This document shows positions 21,744 through 33,700 of a stretch of DNA of 64,000 bases, one piece after another. Source of the stretch: Branchiostoma floridae (lineage: Eukaryota; Chordata; Leptocardii; Amphioxiformes; Branchiostomatidae); assembly GCF_000003815.2 (NCBI RefSeq), contig NC_049981.1, forward strand, positions 850,636 to 914,635. Direction: 5' to 3'. The position numbers and the translations under genes were made by a program. How positions within the stretch are numbered: the first letter of the stretch is position 1; every line of letters begins with the position of its first letter. The notes below the pieces were generated by a model. It saw only the letters and a program-made list of their open reading frames with translations. It was not told the DNA's origin and did not search any database.

Positions 21744-24700
21744 CTGTGTGGTGGTGAAAAGATCTTGGAGTCAAATTCTTCTACATTTCATTAAAATTCC
21801 CTTTCCTAAAGCTATTTGCATGCTACCATTTTCTTTGTTATTTCACATGACAATACATCAAGAAAAACCTACTAGTAGACAGAACATGTTCTCAGTTAAA
21901 AACAGAAATTCTATCACACGATGTGTGGAAACCTGCACACATCGTGGGGAAAACCCCACACATTGTGTGGAAACTCCACACATCGTGTGGAAACTCCACA
22001 CATCGTGTGGAAACTGCAATCTGTCCTATGGCGATTGATGAGCAGCGCGTGACGCTTGTCCGTGTAAACAGCCCCCGTGACGCACGGCGGCATCACGTGT
22101 CACGTGTTGCCTCCAGGGTTGGGCGTACGGCAGACATTGGGCAGTTTGCGGCATCACTGAATGTGCCGATGTCGTAGGCAGCCCATTTTCGCTTTGCAGT
22201 AGGTCAGGGGTCATATGCGAATGCCTGAGACCTTTCCCACCCTTGATTCAACCCACGCCACACTCGTCTGGTCACCAGGGTTCACGGCTGTGCGCTGCAG
22301 TGTGATGTGTTGTGGTGCGCCATGAGAGTCGCAGTGGGTTTGTGTGAACCGAAAACTATCCTAGGCTACTGTCCTAGGGGAATCATCATATGTCGCGCAA
22401 ATTCCCTCCTATGAACCGGCCTTAGTGTGTATGTTCTACCTTTGGTCTTTTGTATGTTCTACATGTAACGTTAGGTATAATCCATCAAAAGAGTGCTGTA
22501 TTTAACTAAACATTCAGTAGATCTATAGATACATGCCAGGTATCCTGACATTCCTGATAACTCCAATTCTCTTGTCTAGATTTCATCTGCTTCTAACAGG
22601 TATTTTAGGTAATACAAAATCTAGCACAAAAGGAGGATAGTCGTGACACCAAGAAATTTGATATTTTTGTGTAGCCTCTTATTCTTGTCTAGGACTGAAC
22701 TAATCTTTGAACTCTTTCCATGCAATCACTAATAACACTCCATTGACACAATACTTTCACAAGGGAAACATCTTTTGACAAATGCAATAAAGTGATTTAA
22801 AACCATGTTTCTAAATCCCTCCAAAATTTAAAGTTCTAAGGCAGTCCCAATAAGTGGCTCACAGTTTCTATTTCGTCATTTCAGTTAGCTTAGAAAGTAA
22901 TCATAGGGGCAGGAGACAAGAAACACTCTTGTTTTGTGTTCCTTGGTGATCTTTGATATCTTGTTTAGTACTCCTTGGAAAGGATGAATGCAAAGCAAAA
23001 AAGATTTGTACAGAAATGTAAGCTGTCCATAATGTTACAGCATTGTAAAATAAATGTGAAATACATCATTGCTGCTTTCTTTTCAGAGAATTTGGAGCCC
23101 TAAAAGTAAACATTTTGTTTCCAAGCTGGTCTACAGGCTAATCTGGCCTCCCATGGAGAAAGAATCATCTTGTCCCTGTTAGTGCTGTCATTAGTAATTG
23201 GCCATGAAATTAGGCTAATCTCTTAAGTACACAATGTTCTCTGGGGGCTGGATCTAGAAACCTGTCCCTGGGGTAACATCATATATTCCAAGCACCACCA
23301 ACAAAGCAACTGTAACTGTCTGTACTACTCCTATGCCGGTTTTCAAATTCAAGAGAACACATGCCTATATACCATAATACCCTGGCTCATTGTTTACAAT
23401 AGATTGGTAGCAGATGTTCAAGGCAGAGCCAGCCATGACATACTGGACATGGTGTATCAGATATCATTGCTATGTATTCAAGATCTAATCTGCAGAATGT
23501 TGGTAAAAAAAATTCTGACCAGACAGGTTTCTCTGACATCCACTACCAGTATACCCCAATTTGGGGTGAAGAGCTGGGCTGCTCATAACATTACAATCTT
23601 TCACCCCAAGATCTGCTTGGAGATCTGTTTTAGCTTCTGCCTTCCGAAGTCTAAGTTTGTATAGAAGCTGATCATAATAATAATAATAATAATGATAATC
23701 ATCTGGTGTATTTTGCCAGCCAGTAGGTACCCCAAGTATGAGTAATGAGGCTGTTTAACGTGGTCGAGGCACCTCCTCGAGCACTGAACCCCCGTTTTAC
23801 GTCCCTCCCGGAAGACGATTTCGTGGAAAACTTCGTGAGGCTACAGCAATCCGGACGTCCTTGGGTGGGGGACTCCCATCCAAGTACTGTCCGGACCGCT
23901 CGTTGCTTAACTTCTGAGATCGAGGGATCGGGTGTACCTACGCGCCACGTGGCCGTAGCTGAAAGGAGTGGATAAAAACAGGACAAAGGCAGGATTCTAT
24001 TCCCACAGATAGAATCCAGTTTCCCAAAACTGTATACTACCACTACACTATTATGGGACAACTGTACAAAGGAAATCTTCATTCTCTCCCCTCACCCATT
24101 TTCTCCATCATGTGTTTAGAATCCATGCAAGAGTCAACGTTTGATTTAATACATCTGCTTATCCTTAAAAGTTTTTTTCCAGACTCTGTGAGACTCCATC
24201 AATTACAAAATATAGTTATCGTGTCTGCACATGTCTAAAATGCATTTGACATCATCAAGTTATTGTGACAAAGTAAAGAAGAAATTCTGTACAAGGTACA
24301 GTATTCAGTTTCTTCTGTAAACACAGGGAATAGCCATCCTGGTGTACTCTCCAAGCAGAGGTTAGGCTCCGGTTGTTTTTACGTCTTTTTTTAGTCGCTT
24401 TTATAGGGCTTTCTATTTTGTATTGTTTCTTGAAGTCCGCCAGCCAAAGTTAGGTTTTGACAATACAAGATACAATACAAAACAGAAAGCCTGATAAAAA
24501 CGACTAAAAAAAATGTAAAAAAAAACAACCAGAGCCAAACCTCTGCTTGGAGAGTATTCCTGATGTTCCCAATTAGGAAACCAGCAGGGAATTATCAGGC
24601 CATCCACCAGAGTGGCCAAACCAGGTCAAAGAAAGGTTACCATACAGCTGGGTGTATTATGTTTCATACACTATGTCCCTCCAAGCCCTATCACTGTATG

Positions 24701-27700
24701 TTTATCTTTCATAGAATGTATAAAGGATAATTTTTATACAATACATGTGAATTTATGTGTGAAAAAAAAAATTCGAATATGTCCCTTTATTCACTCATGC
24801 TGGTTTAACCATTACATGTTTTTGCAATGGAAAGTCTGAAAACAAATTATGAATGCATAGTTCAACTGGAAGTTTGTTTGTTTGTTCTAGACTGTCACCA
24901 CCGTTTTCGTATGGACACTCGGACTCCAGTTTGTTGGTAGCATGAACGTTTGTTACGGATAGTAGTCTCTTTTTACCTATGTACAATATATTATGATGAT
25001 CTTTCAGTAATGACTGGTTACAGAGTAAATAGGGATTTCTAACAAGGGAAAAGGGGATATATGATGGATTTCCTGATAAGTATTTAGATGTGCCCACAAG
25101 TGACCTAGTTACAGAGGAAAGACTCAATAGTGGGGAGTCCAGGACAGTAGAGGGTTTTGCCCTGTATTAGGCCATACCAATTTAATTTCTTGGTTCACGG
25201 ATTTTCAAAAAAATAGATAGAGAGAGAGCGACAGGGCGGAAAAAAAATTGTAAAATGGTTGGGGTAAAGATAAGGGCTAATCCAAAACATAAGGAATAAA
25301 AAGTTTTCAGCTTGAAAAAAGTACAAAAACACCATACTGTACAGTAACAGAACCTGTTCGTTGAAAATTACAAAAGTAGTGTCAGTTTTTATGTTTGTCC
25401 CATCTTTCATGAATGAAAATTGTAACTGCAATAACAATGCCCACATTTTAAGGAGCTTTAATATAAAGGCCAATCTGCTACACCAGAAAGTTGGTGAATG
25501 GTCTCTTTAATGGTGAAAATTTGCTGAGTGGTAATTTTTATTTTTTATTTTCCAAAAAATAGGAGCGAGCGAATCCGTGAACCAATCATTAAAATTGGTA
25601 TGGCCTTAGTACTACATTGTAGTAGCTTTTGGGTGGAAACACACTTCAAGACTTCAAATCCTGACACCTTTGACCTTTGATCACCTTTAGAACTAACTCC
25701 ATGTAGGGGCTGTTTCGAGAGGTGGTCTGAGTTTCCACATAAAATTCTCCATGGGCAAGGAAACCATGCTAAGGGGGAACAGGCAGACCAGCAGGCACTT
25801 GGGCAAACAGAGTGTGAACAGAGCTTCTTTGTGACCTGTTCATGACCTTATTTTAGTTTCAGTGTAACTGTTATCCCTACCCAACAAAAGAAGTTCAACT
25901 CTACTCTACTCTACTATTAATATTGTATTCACATTTTCAAAACTTTTCACTTACATTGTAACTGTATATATAAAACATCATTGAGCCTGAGATTTTTTCA
26001 GCTGCTTGGGGATCGCTCATTTCATCCGTAGAGGTGGTGGAAGATCAAGACATCTGAATGGATGTATGCAACTAACAATAGATAGCAGCTTAAACATTGA
26101 GACCCAGAAAAGCTTGAACAATCATCCCTTTCCTAAGTGTACATTCAGTCAAGTATTTCACAAGCCTAGCATGGTCTACCACAGGCCTGATCCACCACAA
26201 TGAACCTCCCCAGCAGCTAGCTCCCTCTAAGAGGGCCCCAATGCCCTTTTGCGTAGAGCGTTATCGGCCGTTTTAATTTTACGTAGAGCGTAGACGGATC
26301 GCTTAATTCAACGTAGAGCGTAATCGGTGCATTTTGCGAAGAGCGTAATTGACTCTTTTCATTCTACCGAATACGTTGTAGCTCCCCGGAATTTACCGTA
26401 AAACGTAATGGATGAATTGTGCATATAGCGTTATCAAACCTGCCCTAACCATTGCCCCGTCAAAATGCAGGAAATTGCGTTTCAGATGGTCGAGATTTCA
26501 AAATTTCCGTGGACCTCCTTTGCGACGCCCCGCACAATCTGCGCTCACGGCGACATGGTTGAAATATGTTGGGGCGTCGCCCTCAAACACTTAAACTGTA
26601 TTTTTAATAGAAATGGCATTAAAGATTTTGATTTTTTGATTTTTTGAAATGGCATTAAAGATTCGTCGATGAAGGTTAGACATCCAGGTAATAAGATACG
26701 CTAAAACAGTTTCTTCAGCAAAATCATATCCTGTTTTTGGCGGCATTAAGTATTATTGCCAAGGAAATATGTGGGGGGGGGGGTTAAGCAAGCTGAAACC
26801 TTGTGTATTTTTGATGATGCAAATTTCATTACATCGAGCTAGTCTAACGGCAAAATTTACCCCTGAAAATGCGAGAAACAGCGTTTCAGTGAGTCCCGAT
26901 TTCAAAATTTTGGCAGACCTCCCTGTCCCGCGTCTACGGCACAGAACAATATGTTGAGGGAGCGTCGCTCTCAAAAATCTTTTAAACAGATAGAAATTTT
27001 ACTATCGTACTCAGCTTAGTTTACAAGCAGAATGTGGCCCCCAAATGCAGGAAATGACGTTTTAGACGGTCAAGATTTCAAAATTTTCTCCGGACCTCCC
27101 TAGCGATCACATGCGCCTCGGGCGCTCACAACGACATGGTGGGAATTTGTGTGGGTCATCGCCCTCAAACATCTCTTTCTTGACAAACATGGCATAAAAT
27201 GATAAAGTTTAGCATAGTCTTCCAGCAAAATTTGTCCCTAAAAATACAGAAAATGCCGTTTCAGAGGGTGAAGATTTCGAAATTTCCCCAGACTAACCTT
27301 GCGACAGCTCGCTGACGCACCTACGGTACTCGAAATCGTGAAAATATTTTGGAGGCATCGCCCTTGCTAAAACTATGTATGTGTCTTTCTAACTGAATTA
27401 CCATCAAACTTAGCTTTGTCTGGTAGCAAAATTTGCCTGTCAAAACGCGGGAAAAGGCGTTTTAGAGGGTCAAGATTTCAAATTTTCCCGGGGGAGCATG
27501 CCCCCGACCCCCGCGCGACGGGTTGCGTCAAAGGCGCTACATCTGTTGCAAAATTCTGTCAGGAAAAGATCGTCCCCCCAAACGATATTTCCTGCCGCCG
27601 CCTCTGGAGGAGATGCCCCCACTATGCTTGGTGATAACAAAGTCCACTCGAATTTCCACTACGAATTTTTTAACACATCAATTCTAGGTTGGTAACTCTG

Positions 27701-30700
27701 GTACTTGAAGGCATGACTGTTTCTTGTTCTTTTTTGAGCTGATATTAGATACTCATCAGTCGGTACGTCCACCAGCTTATTGGTCATTTTGTACATCATG
27801 AAAAGTCTGAACATTTTCCTTCTGTCTTCAAGTGACATCCACTGCAGTTCTGTTTTCATTTCTAGTCTGCAAGAAAAAGTTGCCCCTCAAATGCAGGAAA
27901 AAGCGTTTCAGGGGGTCAAGATTTCAAAATTTTCCCGGAGAGCATGCCCCCGGATCCCCTATTAAAGATTGTCGCGCCTTCGGCGCTCAAGATGATAAAG
28001 ATTCGGTCAGCAATATTGCGCCCTGCGTTAGAAATTTGCTGTTGCCGCCTCTGCCGACGGTTACCATGAATACTTTTAACTCAACTTTTGTACCATCTTT
28101 GACACAAACGCTCAGTCGCTCGGTGATGAGTTCTGCATAACGTTTGGGGAAGCTTTCGAATTTAGCGTAGAGCGTAGAGAGGCTTCATGAATTCAGCGCA
28201 ATACGTAGCTGGCCATCAGAATTTAGCGTAGAGCGTTGTCGGGACCCCCCCATTGGGGCCCTCCTCTAAGTAAACCACAGTGCTTGGCTCAGTGGGCCAC
28301 AGATTGTATTTCAGGACACCGTGTCATCAACCCCCAGACCACCATGTGACATGTGAAAGTGATGCAATTCCAGACTGCCTCCTGGGCCATGTGGGTCATT
28401 AGTCTGTGTAACACAAACTCCGCTGTCCAGGGCTGTAACTGTTTGGCGGGCTGCTATAAGCGAGATTTAATCAGGCTAGTGGGCCATAGAAAACACTGGC
28501 CAGCTTCCTAGCTCCAGGGACCAGGCAACATGCCCCTTTAGGACAGGCCCTCTCAGTTAGACCCAATCCTCAAATTTCCTTGAGAGCATGTATGTCCTGG
28601 AGTCAAGGAGGTGATGACTAGGAGTCGATGGTCGTAATGCTAAATAGCCTGGTATCCAAACCCCAGCCTGATCTCATGTATCTATGATCTATCGTGCAGG
28701 GGTCTGGCAGGATTTTTGAGGTTGGGGTATGGTATCCAGGCTATAATGCTAAGGCTCTGGAAGCAGTCTAGCATCCAGGCTAGCCTATTCTGCCCTGGCT
28801 TATAGTACTGTATAAGTTATACTTTGTAATGTACAGCTTGAGCAAGGAAGCAGTAATTACACAGTGATAATACTATAACACTCAAAACTGGTAACTCCAG
28901 AAGCCATCATTCTATCATCACATAAGGCTGGTTTCAGATATGCAACTGAGCTCAGCTGTGTCCTCCTCTGAAAGGAATAACATCATTCTGAGAATCTGAT
29001 CCTCCCCAAGGAGACTAGTGTCATTCTTGTTCCACTGTCTGCCTCAGGGCTATGAGCCCTTTTTTTCTGACTTCTACAATGTGTATCTGACAAACAATTA
29101 GCAATTCTTAGATCTGTTTGGTCCCCAAAATTAGTAAGTATATTTGTATTGAGTTCGATACTAAGAAATATTCTAGATTGTTCCTCTGAGTTGAGTCAGG
29201 TGGGCCAGTCTCACTGTCCGGCATGTAACCTTATACAAGGATATGATGAACGTTATACCAGGAACTGGGTGTACATTTATACCTACTAGCTGCTGAGGCT
29301 GTTATCTCCAATTGGACACGCCTTGACCTGTCACTGCTCACTGCTGGAAGTAGTTAATGGTTAACTTTTAAGCAGATGTAAAGATCTGGTTCAGTCTCAG
29401 TGTTTTCAGTGCTTTTAAATGTTTTTGGAAGTTAATACACTTTCTAGGGGTTTGCCTCTTTCAATGTGGTGACTTATAAGTAATTCGTAGTACAATTCTC
29501 TAAGATAGTCTTACTAAAATTGCAAACACAGGATTGTGCCAGGTCCTTACATCTGCCTCTGTGCTTGAACATTAGAACTTTGACTCCTAGAGGATAAAAG
29601 TGGTGGGGATCAAGATAACTGAGTGGTTGAACTTAAATATTTGACCCCAAAGTCAGTAACTGTTTTCAGCATGTAGAACACATCTTAATGATGTATGAGT
29701 AAATGTGGACTTTTATGCAAGATTTTTGACACCACAACCTTATCATCCTAGTAGACATTACCTTAAATTTACTTGGCAATTCAAAACTGAGCATCTAACC
29801 ATTACCAGAACTTCCAATGCTTCATTACATCCCAAGGCAGATTTGCAGAAACATTCAATTTTATATCATCTGATATTTTCCTCATTTTGTAGTTGACTAC
29901 TTAAGTACTTTATAATTGGAAAATGTAGCACATACTGTATAAAAGACACACAAGGGGGGAGATGGTAATTCTGGCCTCAACAGGCCAAAGCTCTAATCTC
30001 TCATCGCCTAACACAAAACAGATGTGGCTACTGTAGATCTACAATGATCCATCTTTTGTGGAACATGGGTAGACACATATAATATTGGCCCTAGATAGAC
30101 CTGTTTATAAGCCTAGGGAAACTTCTCCTGTGGAATACTATTTAAGCAAATTGGGGAAATGATCACCATCATTAAAATATTCAATCTGATCAATTTTAAT
30201 GATCAATCTTCAAGTTTACTTCTTCCTATGACCAAAGATACTAATGAAAACGATAGATCTCTTGTTTCTCTATGATACAAAGTAACTCTGTGCATACATA
30301 TGCTGTTAAATGCAACTTTATAGTAATTGGTGTGAATGAGGACAAAGTGGGTTAGAGGTTAATTCTTTGATAACAATAATTTAGTTTTGTGATGACTTTT
30401 GAGTCTACTTGTACATCTTTACCATCTGCCTGAAAGTGTTCTGTAGGGTTTTCTCTCTGTCAGAGGCTAAGTGAGGTCACATCATCACTCACATGGGACT
30501 CTGATACAATTATCTATCTGTCACGGCTTGTTATACACTAATGCTTATTAAGTAAATACAGACAGCAGGGAATAGCTTCTGTTTTAGCCAGGGCAAGACT
30601 TCAAGCATGAGTAATAGTGTATATAACTAAATATGACAGCCCTTAGGTATAATTAAGGGGTAATGACCTGACCCGCACTGTGAAGTGCGAATATGGTGTC

Positions 30701-33700
30701 ATAAGGCCTGGTCCTTTGTTATAAGCACCAAATAAAACCAACAAATGAGTGAAGCGAACAAGGGGTGGTTTTATAAGGTGGTAATAGCAAAGGACCAGGC
30801 CTTATGACACCATACACAATGAGAAATAGGTGGGTCATTAACATATTTAGCATGTAGCCTTAGCTACTGAAAATGACACATTCAAGTCTTAGAGATACAA
30901 ATTCCAATAGAACTTGTATCTCTTGAATGTAATAAATACAAACTTTAAAGTTTATCTGTGTTGGTAGAAGTCATTATTGAACTAGTTAAATTGTAATTTC
31001 CAACACACCCAAATTTTCGACTGAACAGCTCCAGCTGCTGTGACATCACGTTATGCAGATTGAACACGTGACGCAATATGCAGTGGATCATAGGGTTCAG
31101 GTTCCCTGAGCACAGACGCCCGAGTTCAACAACCTCAGAACTTTCCCAACATATTCACATAGAATCACCGGGTCATTCGGTTTCACTGGACAAAGTTAAA
31201 ATCTTGGACATAGAGCCAAACTTTTTTGCTAGAGAGATCAAAGAAGCCATCTACATCAGAGCTTTACAACCATCCCTGAACAGAGATGGTGGGCGCTATA
31301 GTAGTTTAGTTAAATACTGCACACTTTTGATGGAATATACCTAGAACATACATAAGACCGAAGGTAGAACATACTACCACCGGTTCATAGGAGGGAATTT
31401 GCGCGACATATGATGATTCCCCTAGGAAAGTAGCCTAGGATAGTTTTCGGTTCACACAAACCCACTGCGACTCTCATGGCGCACCACAACACATCACACT
31501 GCAGCGCACAGCCGTGAACCCTGGTGACCAGACGAGTGTGGCGTGGGTTGAATCAAGGGTGGGAAAGGTCTCAGGCATTCGCATATGACCCCTGACCTAC
31601 TGCAAAGCGAAAGTGGGCTGCCTACGACATCGGCACTTTCAGTGATGCCGCAAACTGCCCAATGTCTGTCGTACGCCCAACCCTGGAGGCAACACGTGAC
31701 ACGTGATGCCGCCGTGCGTCACAGGGGCTGTTTACACGGACAAGCGTCACGCGCTGCTCATCAATCGCCATAGGACAGATTGCAGTTTCCACACGATGTG
31801 TGGAGTTTCCACACGATGTGTGGGGTTTCCACACGATGTGTGCAGGTTTCCACACAATGTGTGGAATCTCCACACATCGTGTGATAGAATTTCTGTTTTT
31901 AACTGAGAACATGTTACAGTCTGTTCTAAAACAAATCAAAGCAAAGTGGCACCGGGTTCAGCACACAAAAGGAGCCATTCTTGCACTCAGTCTGACCATG
32001 ACAGAGAAGGCAGACACTGTGTACAGCTTTTACAGGTTCATAGTACCCGTGAAATTCATCTTGCTCTTTTTGACAAGCACAAGGAATAGTGGACCACGGC
32101 ATAATGTCCTGACTGTAACCATTTTCAGTAATGCACATGTCAGGTGACAAACAACTGCTAAGATTCAGACTCACAATTGGTCCTGAGGCAAGGTAGTAAA
32201 CCACATGCAGGATTACTTACAGTAACTGTAAGTACTGTTGTTACAGTTCAGTTCATCCTCTGTAGAGTGACACCACGATTACGTACTACGCTACACACTA
32301 AGTCTCTAGAAACATGCAACAAACTGTCCTCACCCCCATTGCTGTTACAGTAGTACTCGTAGGTTCCCCCACTGTCCCATGTGTGAGAGACTCCGTCCCA
32401 GCCTCCTGCTACGATCAGATGTCCATTAGAAGCCAGGCTCAGAATGGGGGAGGGCTGAGGTGGGGTCAGGGTCCGCTTAGCTCTGGAAAACAGTACATCA
32501 TAGTCTTAAAACTTGTACACAATGCATTAATACTATTAAAGACAATGTTTCAGGGACCATCCTTTGGATGATTGCTGTATGGATGAGAAAATCTAATCCT
32601 AACCACATTGAAGAATGTTGTCCCAAATGTGAATAAGTTTACTGTATATCCCCCCACATCACCTTAAATGACTTACAGTCATTTAAGGTGATGTGGGGGG
32701 AATTTTTATTATACAGTAAACTTAGTCACATTTGGGACAACATTCTTCATAATTTATATGTAAATACTATGTAGCCCTTTTTGCCCTTTACGGTAAGGTG
32801 ACTAACTGTCATCACATACATCTGGCTGGATATATAAATATATATATTATGTAACTATATGCAAGTTATATATAATATCATGTACAAAGAACTTTGCTAT
32901 ATCCAATGATTTACCAAACCTGATGAAATGTTTCATGGATGCTCTAGATATTATTCAACAATAGAGAGCATACTGAACCTAGTAAACAAGCATTTAAAAC
33001 TATAATAGATAAATGAGCTTAAATGCAGGAAGAAGATACTGAATTCTCAGACTTACTTCAAAAAGGTCTTGTCTTTCTGCTGCGTGACGGCCCACACCTT
33101 GACAGACCCGTCATCAGAGGCTGTGGCAAACGTCGCACCCTTCACAAAGCATGCAGCAGTCACAGGTCTGCCTGCATGGCCCTGGAAACAAACATTTAAA
33201 TATGATATGACATACTACCTATAATTCTAATAAACTAAAAACCAAGCCCAAATATACAGATAGACATAGACAATGTATGTCCTGTGTGCCATGCTTGGTT
33301 ATATAACTGGAACAGGACATTCCCCGGAAGTAACATCTATTAAATATTGGGCATGTGAAGTGCAGGTTTGAATGTAACTATCAAAGGGAGGGGTTCCTCA
33401 GAGAGAGTGACAATACTTGCCATAAGTGAGTGAGTGAGGGGATCCTTAATAATTAAGTACATTATACAGGTGGTCACTAGTAAAAGGTTGACAGTATCAA
33501 TGGCCTCATGGTCCTTTTGTAGACTGAGTCATAGTACAAATGGCCGGACAGTCCCCCTGTAGAGGTGGTTGTTCAGTAACAATTTTTTATTGTATGTCAA
33601 TGGCCAGGTGGTCACTTAATATATACTATTAGGTTTAACTCAGACTATAAGATGCACTATCATGCACGTCATACAGAATTTTCTTAATCACCTATAATTA

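Larger units (their letters stand above)
22459..31077. other. Interior of the 10-kb element between the annotated insertions
   Basis: Outside the SINE, MITEs, 2-kb element and LINE fragment listed separately, the sequence (22459-23664, 24557-25166, 28264-30660) is AT-rich with no supported exon of TEP1 or another gene on either strand. Confidence 0.45.
21883..31915. mobile_element. About 10-kb composite element bounded by 570-bp inverted repeats
   Basis: The left arm (21883-22458) and right arm (31345-31915) are near-identical inverted copies and both start at AACATGTTCTCAG. The 4-bp ACAG lies directly outside each end (21879-21882, 31916-31919) and may be a target duplication. The arms hold 14-bp palindromes in tandem. 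The interior is filled with other elements, described separately, and a GIY-YIG fragment touches the inner edge of the right arm. It sits in the 10.6-kb TEP1 intron between exons 36 and 37. It could be a DNA transposon with long terminal repeats, or a Penelope-like element with inverted LTR-like copies. Confidence 0.7.

Noticed and set aside
21915-22015. CRISPR-like array of palindromes
   Set aside because: Eukaryotic context, units 20 bp apart with no unique spacers; it is a tandem palindromic repeat within a transposon arm.
22026-22214. 62-residue frame conserved in both inverted arms (also 31585-31773)
   Set aside because: Several frames on both strands are open in the same CpG-containing core. 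Conservation is explained by the arms being copies of each other, and no known protein motif is seen.
23838-23960. Functional 5S rRNA gene
   Set aside because: Divergent in the middle and continuous with a SINE body and (ATT)n tail.
21883-31915. ProtoRAG transposon (known from lancelets), suggested by CACACxATG motifs
   Set aside because: The ends are AACATG, not the CAC-type ends, the candidate duplication is 4 bp and not 5, and no RAG1/RAG2-like coding sequence is present.
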